Below, one piece after another: positions 11,146 to 20,901 of a stretch of DNA of 64,000 bases. Position 1 is the first letter of the stretch; each line of letters begins with the position of its first letter. The DNA is from Inia geoffrensis. Taxonomy: Eukaryota; Chordata; Mammalia; Artiodactyla; Iniidae. The position numbers were made by a program, and so were the translations under genes. The notes under the pieces are model-generated. The model did not search any database. It was given only the letters and a program-made list of their open reading frames with translations, and was not told the origin of the DNA. The stretch covers positions 82,461,799-82,525,798 of the forward strand of contig CM070915.1 of NCBI GenBank assembly GCA_036417435.1. The letters run 5' to 3'.

Positions 11146-12489
11146 CATTGGTTAGGGTAGGGCATCGGAAGTGGGTCAGGTTTAGGGATGGGGTTAGGGT
11201 TAGGGTTAAGGAATGGGGAGGGATTAGGGTACAATATAGGGTACGACAACGCTTAAGGTTTAGCGTACGTGTGAGGGCACGAGTTAGTGTTGGTGTCCTG
11301 GTTAAGATAAGGGCACGGGTGAGGGTAAGGCTTCGGGTGAGGGTCAGGGTTAGAATTCGGGTTAGGGTTAGGGTTAAGGAATGCAGAGGGATTAGGGTAC
11401 AGCTTAGGGTACGAGAGTGCTTAAGGGTTAGCGTTCGTGTGAGAGCAAGGGTTAGTGTTAGTGTCCTGGTTAAGATTAGGGCACGGGTGAGGATAAGGCT
11501 TCAGGTGAGGGTCAGTGTTAGGATTCGGGTTAGGTTTAGGGTTAGGGAATGGGGAGGGATTAGGGTACAGTTTAGGGTACGACAACGATTAAGGGTTAGC
11601 GTACGTGTGAGGGCACAAGTTAGTGTTGGTGTCCTGGTTAAGATTAGGGCACGGGTGAGGGTAAGGTTTCGGGTGAGGGTCAGGGATAGAATTCGGGTTA
11701 GGGTTAGGGTTACGGAATGGGGAGATATTAGGGCACAGTTTAGGGTACCACAACGCTTAAGGTTTAGCGTACGTGTGAGGTCACTAGTTAGTGTTAGCGT
11801 ACTGCTTACGATTAGGGCACGGGTGAGGGTAAGGCCTCGGAAGAGGGTCACGTTAAGGGTTAGGGTTAGGGTTAGGGTTAGGGAATGGGGATTGATTAGG
11901 GTACAGGTTAGGGTACGGCAATGGCTTAGGGTTGGCGTACGTTAGAGGGCATGGGTTAGTGTTGATGTACTGGTTAAAATTAGGACACGGGTGAGGGTAA
12001 AGTTTCGGGTGAGTGTCATGGTTAGGTTTCAGGTTAGGGTTAGGGTTAGGGAATGGAGAGGGATTAGGGTACAGGTTAGGGTACCGCTGCGGTTTAGTGT
12101 TAGCGTACGTTTGAGGGCACGAGTTAGTCTTGGTGTCCTGGTTAAGATTTGGGCACGGGTGAGGGTAAGGCTTCGGGTGAGGGTCAGGGTTAGGATTCGG
12201 GTTAGGGTTAGGGTTAGGGAATGGAGAGGGATTAGGGTACAGGTTAGAGTACGACAATGCTTAAGGGTTAGCGTAAGTGTGAGGGCACGAGTTAGTGTTG
12301 GTGTACTGGTTAAGACAACGGCACCGATGAGGGTAAGGCCTCGGAAAAGGGTCACGTTCAGTGTTTCGCTTAGGGTTAGGGTTAGGGAATGGGGAGGGAT
12401 TAGGGTACAGGATAGGGTACGACAATGCTTAAGGGTTAGCGTACGTTTGAGGGCATGAGTTAGTGTTTGTGTCCTGGTTAAGATTAGGG
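11146..12489 (+). repeat. HOR unit 10, 8-mer, copy of unit 3
   Basis: It shares the extra EcoRI site in B and GAGGATAAGG in C. It differs by CAGTGTTAGG near 11,515. Confidence 0.92.
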
Positions 12490-12993
12490 CATTGGTTAGG
12501 GTAGGGCATCGGAAGTGGGTCAGGTTTAGGGATGGGGTTAGGGTTAGGGTTAAGGAATGGGGAGGGGTTAGGGTACAATTTAGGGTACGACAACGCTTAA
12601 GGTTTAGCTTACGTGTGAGTGCACGAGTTAGTGTTGGTGTCCTGGTTAAGATTAGGGCACGGGTGTGGGTAAGGCTTCGGGCGAGGGTCAGGGTTAGGAT
12701 TCGGGTTAGGGTTAGGGTTAGGGAATGGAGAGGGATTAGGGTACAGGTTAGGGTACGACAATGCTTAAGGGTTAGCGTAAGTGTGAGGGCACGAGTTAGT
12801 GTTGGTGTACTGCTTAAGACAACGGCACCGATGAGGGTAAGGCCTCGGTAAAGGGACACGTTCAGGGTTTCGCTTAGGGTTAGGGTTAGGGAATGGGGAG
12901 GGATTAGGGTACAGGATAGGGTACGACAATGCTTAAGGGTTAGCGTACGTTTGAGGGCATGAGTTAGTGTTTGTGTACTGGTTAAGATTAGGG
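12490..12993 (+). repeat. HOR unit 11, 3-mer, copy of unit 4
   Basis: A-G-H with the same private G variants as at 4426. It has GGAGGGGTTAGGG in A near 12,562 where the partner has GGAGGGATTAGGG. Confidence 0.91.
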
Positions 12994-14337
12994 CATTGGT
13001 TAGGGTAGGGCATCGGAAGTCGGTCAGATTTAGGGATGGGGTTAGGGTTAGGGTTAAGGAATGGGGAGGGATTAGGGTACAATTTAGGGTACGACAACGC
13101 TTAAGGTTTAGCGTACGTGTGAGGGCACGAGTTAGTGTTGGTGTCCTGGTTAAGATTAGGGCACGGGTGAGGGTAAGGCTTCGGGTGAGGGTCAGGGTTA
13201 GGATTCGGGTTAGGGTTAGGGTTAAAGAATGCAGAGGGATTAGGGTACAGCTTAGGGTACGAAAGTACTTAAGGGTTAGCGTTCGTGTGAGGGCAAGGGT
13301 TAGTGTTAGTGTCCTGGTTAAGATTAGGGCACGGGTGAGGATAAGGCTTCAGGTGAGGGTCAGGGTTAGGATTCGGGTTAGGTTTAGGGTTAGGGAATGG
13401 GGAGGGATTAGGGTACAGTTTAGGGTACGACAACGATTAAGGGTTAGCGTACGTGTGAGGGCACAAGTTAGTGTTGGTGTCCTGGTTAAGATTAGGGCAC
13501 GGGTGAGGGTAAGGTTTCGGGTGAGGGTCAGGGATAGAATTCGGGTTAGGGATAGGGTTACGGAATGGGGAGATATTAGGGCACATTTTAGGGTACCACA
13601 ACGCTTAAGGTTTAGCGTACGTGTGAGGTCACTAGTTAGTGTTAGCGTACTGCTTACGATTAGGGCACGGGTGAGGGTAAGGCCTCGGAAGAGGGTCACG
13701 TTAAGGGTTAGGGTTAGGGTTAGGGTTAGGGAATGGGGATTGATTAGGGTACAGGTTAGGGTACGGCAATGGCTTAGGGTTGGCGTACGTTAGAGGGCAT
13801 GGGTTAGTGTTGATGTACTGGTTAAAATTAGGACACGGGTGAGGGTAAAGTTTCGGGTGAGTGTCATGGTTAGGTTTCAGGTTAGGGTTAGGGTTAGGGA
13901 ATGGAGAGGGATTAGGGTACAGGTTAGGGTACCGCTGCGGTTTAGTGTTAGCGTACGTTTGAGGGCACGAGTTAGTCTTGGTGTCCTGGTTAAGATTTGG
14001 GCACGGGTGAGGGTAAGGCTTCGGGTGAGGGTCAGGGTTAGGATTCGGGTTAGGGTTAGGGTTAGGGAATGGAGAGGGATTAGGGTACAGGTTAGGGTAC
14101 GATAATGCTTAAGGGTTAGCGTAAGTGTGAGGGCACGAGTTAGTGTTGGTGTACTGGTTAAGACAACGGCACCGATGAGGGTAAGGCCTCGGAAAAGGGT
14201 CACGTTCAGTGTTTCGCTTAGGGTTAGGGTTAGGGAATGGGGAGGGATTAGGGTACAGGATAGGGTACGACAATGCTTAAGGGTTAGCGTACGTTTGAGG
14301 GCATGAGTTAGTGTTTGTGTCCTGGTTAAGATTAGGG
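12994..14337 (+). repeat. HOR unit 12, 8-mer, copy of unit 5
   Basis: A to H. It shares GAAGTCGGTCAG and GAAAGTACTT with unit 5. It adds GGGATAGGGTTACGG in D near 13,550 and GATAATGC near 14,101, which opens a stop in the RV-type frame. Confidence 0.92.
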
Positions 14338-14841
14338 CATTGGTTAGGGTAGGGCATCGGAAGTGGGTCAGGTTTAGGGATGGGGTTAGGGTTAGGGTTA
14401 AGGAATGGGGAGGGATTAGGGTACAATTTAGGGTACGACAACACTTAAGGTTTAGCGTACGTGTGAGGGCACGAGTTAGTGTTGGTGTCCTGGTTAAGAT
14501 TAGGGCACGGGTGTGGGTAAGGCTTCGGGCGAGGGTCAGGGTTAGGATTCGTGTTAGGGTTAGGGTTAGGGAATGGAGAGGGATTAGGGTACAGGTTAGG
14601 GTACGACAATGCTTAAGGGTTAGCGTAAGTGTGAGGGCACGAGTTAGTGTTGGTGTACTGCTTAAGACAACGGCACCGATGAGGGTAAGGCCTCGGTAAA
14701 GGGTCACGTTCAGGGTTTCGCTTAGGGTTAGGGTTAGGGAATGGGGAGGGATTAGGGTACAGGATAGGGTACGACAATGCTTAAGGGTTAGCGTACGTTT
14801 GAGGGCATGAGTTAGTGTTTGTGTACTGGTTAAGATTAGGG
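14338..14841 (+). repeat. HOR unit 13, 3-mer, copy of unit 6
   Basis: A-G-H with ACAACACTTAAGG in A and GATTCGTGTTAGGG in G, as in the unit at 6274. Confidence 0.91.
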
Positions 14842-16017
14842 CATTGGTCAGGGTAGGGCATCAGAAGTCGGTCAGATTTAGGGATGGGGTTAGGGTTAGG
14901 GTTAAGGAATGGGGAGGGATTAGGGTACAATTTAGGGTACGACAACGCTTAAGGTTTAGCGTACGTGTGAGGGCACGAGTTAGTGTTGGTGTCCTGGTTA
15001 AGATTAGGGCACAGGTGAGGGTAAGGCTTCGGGTGAGGGTCAGGTTTAGGATTCGGGTTAGGGTTAGGGTTAGGGAATGGGGAAGGATTAGGGTACAGTT
15101 TAGGGTACGACAACGATTAAGGGTTAGCGTACGTGTGAGGGCACAAGTTAGTGTTGGTGTCCTGGTTAAGATTAGGGCACGGGTGAGGGTAAGGTTTTGG
15201 GTGAGGGTCAGGGATAGAATTCGGGTTAGGGTTAGGGTTAGGGAATGGGGAGATATTAGGGCACAGTTTAGGGTACCACAACGCTTAAGGTTTAGCGTAC
15301 GTGTGAGGTCACTAGTTAGTGTTTTTGTACTGCTTACGATTAGGGCGCGGGTGAGGGTAAGGCCTCGGAAGAGGGTCACGTTAAGGGTTAGGGTTAGGGT
15401 TAGGGTTAGGGAATGGGGATTGATTAGGGTACAGGTTAGGGTACGGCAATGGCTTAGGGTTGGCGTACGTTAGAGGGCATGGGTTAGTGTTGATGTACTG
15501 GTTAAAATTAGGACACGGGTGAGGGTAAAGTTTCGGGTGAGTGTCATGGTTAGGTTTCAGGTTAGGGTTAGGGTTAGGGAATGGAGAGGGATTAGGGTAC
15601 AGGTTAGGGTACCGCTGCGGTTTAGTGTTAGCGTACGTTTGAGGGCATGAGTTAGTCTTGGTGTCCTGGTTAAGATTAGGGCACGGGTGAGGGTAAGGCT
15701 TCGGGTGAGGGTCAGGGTTAGGATTCGGGTTAGGGTTAAGGTTAGGGAATAGAGAGGGATTAGGGTACAGGTTAGGGTATGACAATGCTTAAGGTTTAGC
15801 GTAAGTGTGAGGGCACGAGTTAGTGTTGGTGTACTGGTTAAGACAACGGCACCGATGAGGGTAAGGCCTCGGAAAAGGGTCACGTTCATGGTTTCGCTTA
15901 GGGTTAGGGTTAGAGAATGGGGAGGGATTAGGGTACAGGATAGGGTACGACAATGCTTAAGGGTTAGCGTACGTTTGAGGGCATGAGTTAGTGTTTGTTT
16001 CCTGGTTAAGATTAGGT
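14842..16017 (+). repeat. HOR unit 14, 7-mer A-(B/C)-D-E-F-G-H, domain junction
   Basis: The A monomer carries the unit 7 variants (GGTCAGGG, CATCAGAAGTCGG). It is followed directly by a monomer that begins like B and is otherwise C, with beta-like D (TTTTGGG). G has TTAAGGTTAGGGAATAG, otherwise found only in and next to Region III. This unit is the breakpoint between Region I and Region II. Private changes include GTTTTTGTACTGC near 15,323 and GGGCGCGGG near 15,346. Confidence 0.88.
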
Positions 16018-17529
16018 CATTGGTTAGGGTAGGGCATCGGAAGTGGGTCAGGTTTAGGGATGGGGTTAGGGTTAGGGTTAAGGAATGGGGAGGGATTAGG
16101 GTACAATTTAGGGTACGACAACGCTTAAGGTTTAGCGTACGTGTGAGGGCACGAGTTAGTGTTGGTGTCCTGGTTAAGATTAGGGCACGGGTGAGGGTAA
16201 GGCTTCGGGTGAGGGTCAGGGGTAGGATTCGGGTTAGGGTTAGGGTTAAGGAATGCAGAGGGATTAGGGTACAGCTTAGGGTACGAAAGTACTTAAGGGT
16301 TAGCGTTCGTGTGAGGGCAAGGGTTAGTGTTAGTGTCCTGGTTAAGATTAGGGCACGGGTGAGGGTAAGGCTTCAGGTGAGGGTCAGGGTTAGGATTCGG
16401 GTTAGGGTTAGGGTTAGGGAATGGGGAGGGATGAGGGTACAGTTTAGGGTACGACAACGATTAAGGGTTAGCGTACGTGTGAGCGCACAAGTTAGTGTTG
16501 GTGTCCTGGTTAAGATTAGGGCACGGGTGAGGGTAAGGTTTCGGGTGAGGGTCAGGGATAGAATTCGGGTTAGGGTTAGGGTTAGGGAATGGGGAGATAT
16601 TAGGGCACAGTTTAGGGTACCACAACGCTTAAGGTTTAGCGTACGTGTGAGGTCACTAGTTAGTGTTAGTGTACTGCTTACGATTAGGTCACGGGTGAGG
16701 GTAAGGCCTCGGAAGAGGGTCACGTTAAGGGTTAGGGTTAGGGTTAGGGTTAGGGAATGGGGATTGATTAGGGTACAGGTTAGGGTACGGCAATGGCTTA
16801 GGGTTGGCGTACGTTAGAGGGCATGGGTGAGTGTTGATGTACTGGTTAAAATTAGGACACGGGTGAGGGTAAAGTTTCGGGTGAGTGTCATGGTTAGGTT
16901 TCAGGTTAGGGTTAGGGTTAGGGAATGGAGAGGGATTAGGGTACAGGTTAGGGTACCGCTGCGGTTTAGTGTTAGCGTACGTGTGAGGGCACGAGTTAGT
17001 CTTGGTGTCCTGGTTAAGATTAGGGCACGGGTGAGGGTAAGGCTTCGGGTGAGGGTCAGGGTTAGGATTCGGGTTAGGGTTAGGGTTAGGGAATGGAGAG
17101 GGATTAGGGTACAGGTTAGGGTACGACAATGCTTAAGGGTTAGCGTAAGTGTGAGGGCACGAGTTAGTCTTGGTGTCCTGGTTAAGATTAGGGCACGGGT
17201 GAGGGTAAGGCTTCGGGTGAGGGTCAGGGTTAGGATTCGGGTTAGGGTTAGGGTTAGGGAATGGAGAGGGATTAGGGTACAGGTTAGGGTACGACAATGT
17301 TTAAGGGTTAGCGTAAGAGTGAGGGCACGAGTTAGTGTTGGTGTACTGCTTAAGACAACGGCACCGATGAGGGTAAGGCCTCGGAAAAGGGTCACGTTCA
17401 GGGTTTCGCTTAGGGTTAGGGTTAGGGAATGGGGAGGGATTAGGGTACAGGATAGGGTACGACAATGCTTAAGGGTTAGCGTACGTTTGAGGGCATGAGT
17501 TAGTGTTTGTGTACTGGTTAAGATTAGGG
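16018..17529 (+). repeat. HOR unit 15, alpha 9-mer
   Basis: Monomers start at 16018, 16186, 16354, 16522, 16690, 16858, 17026 (G'), 17194 and 17362. It has GAAAGTACTT in B, like unit 5, and GCATGGGTGAGTG in E, shared with the units at 18874 and 29470. Confidence 0.92.
17026..17193 (+). repeat. Monomer G' (G/F chimera) of the 9-mers
   Basis: The first two thirds are type G (GGAATGGAGAGGG, GCGTAAGTG) and the tail is type F (TTAGTCTTGGTGTCCTGG, ending in ATTAGGG). This is the expected product of one unequal exchange between G and F. It sits between F and G and accounts for ten of the eleven 9-mers. Confidence 0.88.
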
Positions 17530-17697
17530 CATTGGTGAGGGTAGGGCATCGGAAGTGGGTCAGATTTAGGGATGGGGTTAGGGTTAGGGTTAAGGAATGG
17601 GGAGGGATTAGGGTACAATTTAGGGTACGACAACGCTTAAGGTTTAGCGTACGTGTGAGGGCACGAGTTAGTGTTGGTGTCCTGGTTAAGATTAGGG
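17530..17697 (+). repeat. Monomer type A (reference copy)
   Basis: It starts CATTGG and has the type-specific segment TAGGGCATCGGAAGTGGG followed by ATGGGGTTAGGG. Later it has TACAATTTAGGG, ACAACGCTTAAGG and the palindrome CGTACG. It opens nearly every unit, so I use it as the unit start. A is never missing in any of the 53 units. Confidence 0.93.
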
Positions 17698-17865
17698 CAC
17701 GGGTGGGGGTAAGGCTTCGGGTGAGGGTCAGGGTTAGGATTCGGGTTAGGGTTAGGGTTAAGGAATGCAGAGGGATTAGGGTACAGCTTAGGGTACGACA
17801 GTGCTTAAGGGTTAGCGTTCGTGTGAGGGCAAGGGTTAGTGTTAGTGTCCTGGTTAAGATTAGGG
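17698..17865 (+). repeat. Monomer type B (reference copy)
   Basis: B is marked by GGAATGCAGAGGG, ACAGCTTAGGG and GCGTTCGTG, where the CGTACG palindrome is lost. Its first 62 or so bases are the same as in type G, which makes B/G exchange possible and explains the A-G-H 3-mers. Confidence 0.92.
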
Positions 17866-18033
17866 CACGGGTGAGGGTAAGGCTTCAGGTGAGGGTCAGG
17901 ATTAGGATTCGGGTTAGGGTTAGGGTTAGGGAATGGGGAAGGATTAGGGTACAGTTTAGGGTACGACAACGATTAAGGGTTAGCGTACGTGTGAGGGCAC
18001 AAGTTAGTGTTGGTGTCCTGGTTAAGATTAGGG
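17866..18033 (+). repeat. Monomer type C (reference copy)
   Basis: C is marked by GGCTTCAGGTGAGG, ACAGTTTAGGG, ACAACGATTAAGG and CACAAGTTAG. It lacks the CTTAAG site present in A, B, D, G and H. It is fused to B or D in several Region III units. Confidence 0.92.
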
Positions 18034-18201
18034 CACGGGTGAGGGTAAGGTTTTGGGTGAGGGTCAGGGATAGAATTCGGGTTAGGGTTAGGGTTAGGGA
18101 ATGGGGAGATATTAGGGCACAGTTTAGGGTACCACAACGCTTAAGGTTTAGCGTACGTGTGAGGTCACTAGTTAGTGTTAGTGTACTGCTTACGATTAGG
18201 G
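18034..18201 (+). repeat. Monomer type D (reference copy)
   Basis: D is marked by GGGATAGAATTCGGG, which holds an EcoRI site about 40 bases in, and by GGGGAGATATTAGGGC, GGTACCACAACG and GGTCACTAGTTAG. In beta units it has TTTTGGGTGAG and in alpha units TTTCGGGTGAG. Confidence 0.92.
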
Positions 18202-18369
18202 CACGGGTGAGGGTAAGGCCTCGGAAGAGGGTCACGTTAAGGGTTAGGGTTAGGGTTAGGGTTAGGGAATGGGGATTGATTAGGGTACAGGTTAGGGTAC
18301 GGCAATGGCTTAGGGTTGGCGTACGTTAGAGGGCATGGGTTAGTGTTGATGTACTGGTTAAAATTAGGA
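18202..18369 (+). repeat. Monomer type E (reference copy)
   Basis: E is marked by GGCCTCGGAAGAGGGTCACG followed by the only regular run of four perfect TTAGGG hexamers, then GGGGATTGATTAGGG, GGCAATGGCTTAGGG and GCATGGGTTAGTGTTGATG. Its first third is clearly related to H. E is kept in every unit except the 3-mers. Confidence 0.92.
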
Positions 18370-18537
18370 CACGGGTGAGGGTAAAGTTTCGGGTGAGTGT
18401 CATGGTTAGGTTTCAGGTTAGGGTTAGGGTTAGGGAATGGAGAGGGATTAGGGTACAGGTTAGGGTACCGCTGCGGTTTAGTGTTAGCGTACGTTTGAGG
18501 GCACGAATTAGTCTTGGTGTCCTGGTTAAGATTAGGG
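18370..18537 (+). repeat. Monomer type F (reference copy)
   Basis: F is marked by GTAAAGTTTCGGGTGAGTG, TCATGGTTAGGTTTCAGG, GGTACCGCTGCGG and TTAGTCTTGGTGTCC. The tail with GTCTTGG is also found in G', which identifies G' as a G/F recombinant. Confidence 0.92.
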
Positions 18538-18705
18538 CACGGGTGAGGGTAAGGCTTCGGGTGAGGGTCAGGGTTAGGATTCGGGTTAGGGTTAGGGTTA
18601 GGGAATGGAGAGGGATTAGGGTACAGGTTAGGGTACGACAATGCTTAAGGGTTAGCGTAAGTGTGAGGGCACGAGTTAGTGTTGGTGTACTGGTTAAGAC
18701 AACGG
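18538..18705 (+). repeat. Monomer type G (reference copy)
   Basis: Its start matches B, then it has GGAATGGAGAGGG, ACAGGTTAGGG, ACAATGCTTAAGG and GCGTAAGTG (no CGTACG). It ends with GGTTAAGACAACGG, which leads into H. Confidence 0.92.
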
Positions 18706-18873
18706 CACCGATGAGGGTAAGGCCTCGGAAAAGGGTCACGTTCAGGGTTTCGCTTAGGGTTAGGGTTAGAGAATGGGGAGGGATTAGGGTACAGGATAGG
18801 GTACGACAATGCTTAAGGGTTAGCGTACGTTTGAGGGCATGAGTTAGTGTTTGTGTCCTGGTTAAGATTAGGG
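18706..18873 (+). repeat. Monomer type H (reference copy)
   Basis: It starts CACCGATGAGGG, then GGCCTCGGAAAAGGGTCACG, CAGGGTTTCGCTTAGGG, ACAGGATAGGG and GGGCATGAGTTAGTGTTTG. It closes the unit. It is missing or fused to G in nine of the 7-mers and 6-mers of Region III. Confidence 0.92.
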
Positions 18874-20385
18874 CATTGGTTAGGGTAGGGCATCGGAAGT
18901 GGGTCAGGTTTAGGGATGGGGTTAGGGTTAGGGTTAAGGAATGGGGAGGGATTAGGGTACAATTTAGGGTACGACAACGCTTAAGGTTTAGCGTACGTGT
19001 GAGGGCACGAGTTAGTGTTGGTGTCCTGGTTAAGATTAGGGCACGGGTGAGGGTAAGGCTTCGGGTGAGGGTCAGGGTTAGGATTCGGGTTAGGGTTAGG
19101 GTTAAGGAATGCAGAGGGATTAGGGTACAGCTTAGGGTACGACAGTACTTAAGGGTTAGCGTTCGTGTGAGGCCAAGGGTTAGTGTTAGTGTCCTGGTTA
19201 AGATTAGGGCACGGGTGAGGGTAAGGCTTCAGGTGAGGGTCAGGGTTAGGATTCGGGTTAGGGTTAGGGTTAGGGAATGGGGAGGGATGAGGGTACAGTT
19301 TAGGGTACGACAACGATTAAGGGTTAGCGTACGTGTGAGCGCACAAGTTAGTGTTGGTGTCCTGGTTAAGATTAGGGCACGGGTGAGGGTAAGGTTTCGG
19401 GTGAGGGTCAGGGATAGAATTCGGGTTAGGGTTAGGGTTAGGGAATGGGGAGATATTAGGGCACAGTTTAGGGTACCACAACGCTTAAGGTTTAGCGTAC
19501 GTGTGAGGTCACTAGTTAGTGTTAGTGTACTGCTTACGATTAGGTCACGGGTGAGGGTAAGCCCTCGGAAGAGGGTCACGTTAAGGGTTAGGGTTAGGGT
19601 TAGGGTTAGGGAATGGGGATTGATTAGGGTACAGGTTAGGGTACGGCAATGGCTTAGGGTTGGCGTACGTTAGAGGGCATGGGTGAGTGTTGATGTACTG
19701 GTTAAAATTAGGACACGGGTGAGGGTAAAGTTTCGGGTGAGTGTCATGGTTAGGTTTCAGGTTAGGGTTAGGGTTAGGGAATGGAGAGGGATTAGGGTAC
19801 AGGTTAGGGTACCGCTGCGGTTTAGTGTTAGCGTACGTGTGAGGGCACGAGTTAGTCTTGGTGTCCTGGTTAAGATTAGGGCACGGGTGAGGGTAAGGCT
19901 TCGGGTGAGGGTCAGGGTTAGGATTCGGGTTAGGGTTAGGGTTAGGGAATGGAGAGGGATTAGGGTACAGGTTAGGGTACGACAATGCTTAAGGGTTAGC
20001 GTAAGTGTGAGGGCACGAGTTAGTCTTGGTGTCCTGGTTAAGATTAGGGCACGGGTGAGGGTAAGGCTTCGGGTGAGGGTCAGGGTTAGGATTCGGGTTA
20101 GGGTTAGGGTTAGGGAATGGAGAGGGATTAGGGTACAGGTTAGGGTACGACAATGTTTAAGGGTTAGCGTAAGAGTGAGGGCACGAGTTAGTGTTGGTGT
20201 ACTGCTTAAGACAACGGCACCGATGAGGGTAAGGCCTCGGAAAAGGGTCACGTTCAGGGTTTCGCTTAGGGTTAGGGTTAGGGAATGGGGAGGGATTAGG
20301 GTACAGGATAGGGTACGACAATGCTTAAGGGTTAGCGTACGTTTGAGGGCATGAGTTAGTGTTTGTGTACTGGTTAAGATTAGGG
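18874..20385 (+). repeat. HOR unit 17, alpha 9-mer
   Basis: A-B-C-D-E-F-G'-G-H. B has ACAGTACTTAAGG and GAGGCCAAGGG, E has GTAAGCCCTCGG, and the G after G' has ACAATGTTTAAGG and GTAAGAGTGAGG. Confidence 0.92.
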
Positions 20386-20721
20386 CATTGGTGAGGGTAG
20401 GGCATCGGAAGTGGGTCAGATTTAGGGATGGGGTTAGGGTTAGGGTTAAGGAATGGGGAGGGATTAGGGTACAATTTAGGGTACGACAACGCTTAAGGTT
20501 TAGCGTACGTGTGAGGGCACGAGTTAGTGTTGGTGTCCTGGTTAAGATTAGGGCACGGGTGAGGGTAAGGCTTCGGGTGAGGGTCAGGGTTAGGATTCGG
20601 GTTAGGGTTAGGGTTAAGGAATGCAGAGGGATTAGGGTACAGCTTAGGGTACGACAGTGCTTAAGGGTTAGCGTTCGTGTGAGGGCAAGGGTTAGTGTTA
20701 GTGTCCTGGTTAAGATTAGGG

Positions 20722-20901
20722 CACGGGTTAGGGTAAGGCTTCAGGTGAGAGTCAGGGTTAGGATTCGGGTTAGGTTTAGGGTTAGGGTTAGGGTTAGGGA
20801 ATGGAGAGGGATTAGGGTAGAGGTTAGGGTACAACAATGCTTAAGGTTTAGCGTAAGTGTGAGGGCAAGGGTTAGTGTTAGTGTCCTGGTTAAGATTAGG
20901 G
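20722..20901 (+). repeat. Monomer X: unique 180-bp chimera
   Basis: It starts like C (GGCTTCAGGTGAG), continues with four perfect TTAGGG hexamers at 20776-20799, then looks like G (GGAATGGAGAGGG, GCGTAAGTG) and ends like B (GGCAAGGGTTAG). It is 12 bp, two hexamers, longer than every other monomer and is the only such case in the window. Confidence 0.88.
20776..20799 (+). other. Extra (TTAGGG)4 run in monomer X
   Basis: Four perfect hexamers occur where other monomers have two or three. This is where the 12 extra bases of X sit, consistent with slippage or expansion inside the telomere-like tract. Confidence 0.8.

Larger units (their letters stand above)
1..15012 (+). repeat. Region I: 48-monomer super-unit, almost two copies
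   Basis: HOR units of 9, 8, 8, 3, 8, 3 and 9 monomers occur in this order from 226 and again from 8290, a period of exactly 8,064 bp (48 x 168). The match begins at base 1 (equal to 8065), so the left end is cut by the window. It stops near 15,012, where the second copy changes into a 7-mer. Rare variants are shared by both copies. Confidence 0.95.
8065..15012 (+). repeat. Region I super-unit, copy 2, truncated
   Basis: This copy is about 99.8% identical to 1-6948 by eye. I noted about a dozen substitutions, for example near 1263/9327, 2406/10470, 2843/10907 and 6016/14080, with no length change. Identity ends after the A monomer at 14842-15009, where copy 1 continues with CACGGTTGAGG and this copy with CACAGGTGAGG. 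Confidence 0.92.
17530..18873 (+). repeat. HOR unit 16, beta 8-mer (reference for monomer types)
   Basis: A to H, one each. The A/B border has CACGGGTGGGGGTAAGG, shared only with the unit at 30982. C has CAGGATTAGG and D has TTTTGGGTGAG. Confidence 0.93.

Noticed and set aside
17530..18873. Satellite monomer as a dimer of two 84-bp halves
   Set aside because: The two halves of the 168-bp monomer do not align beyond general TTAGGG likeness, so I keep 168 bp as the basic unit.
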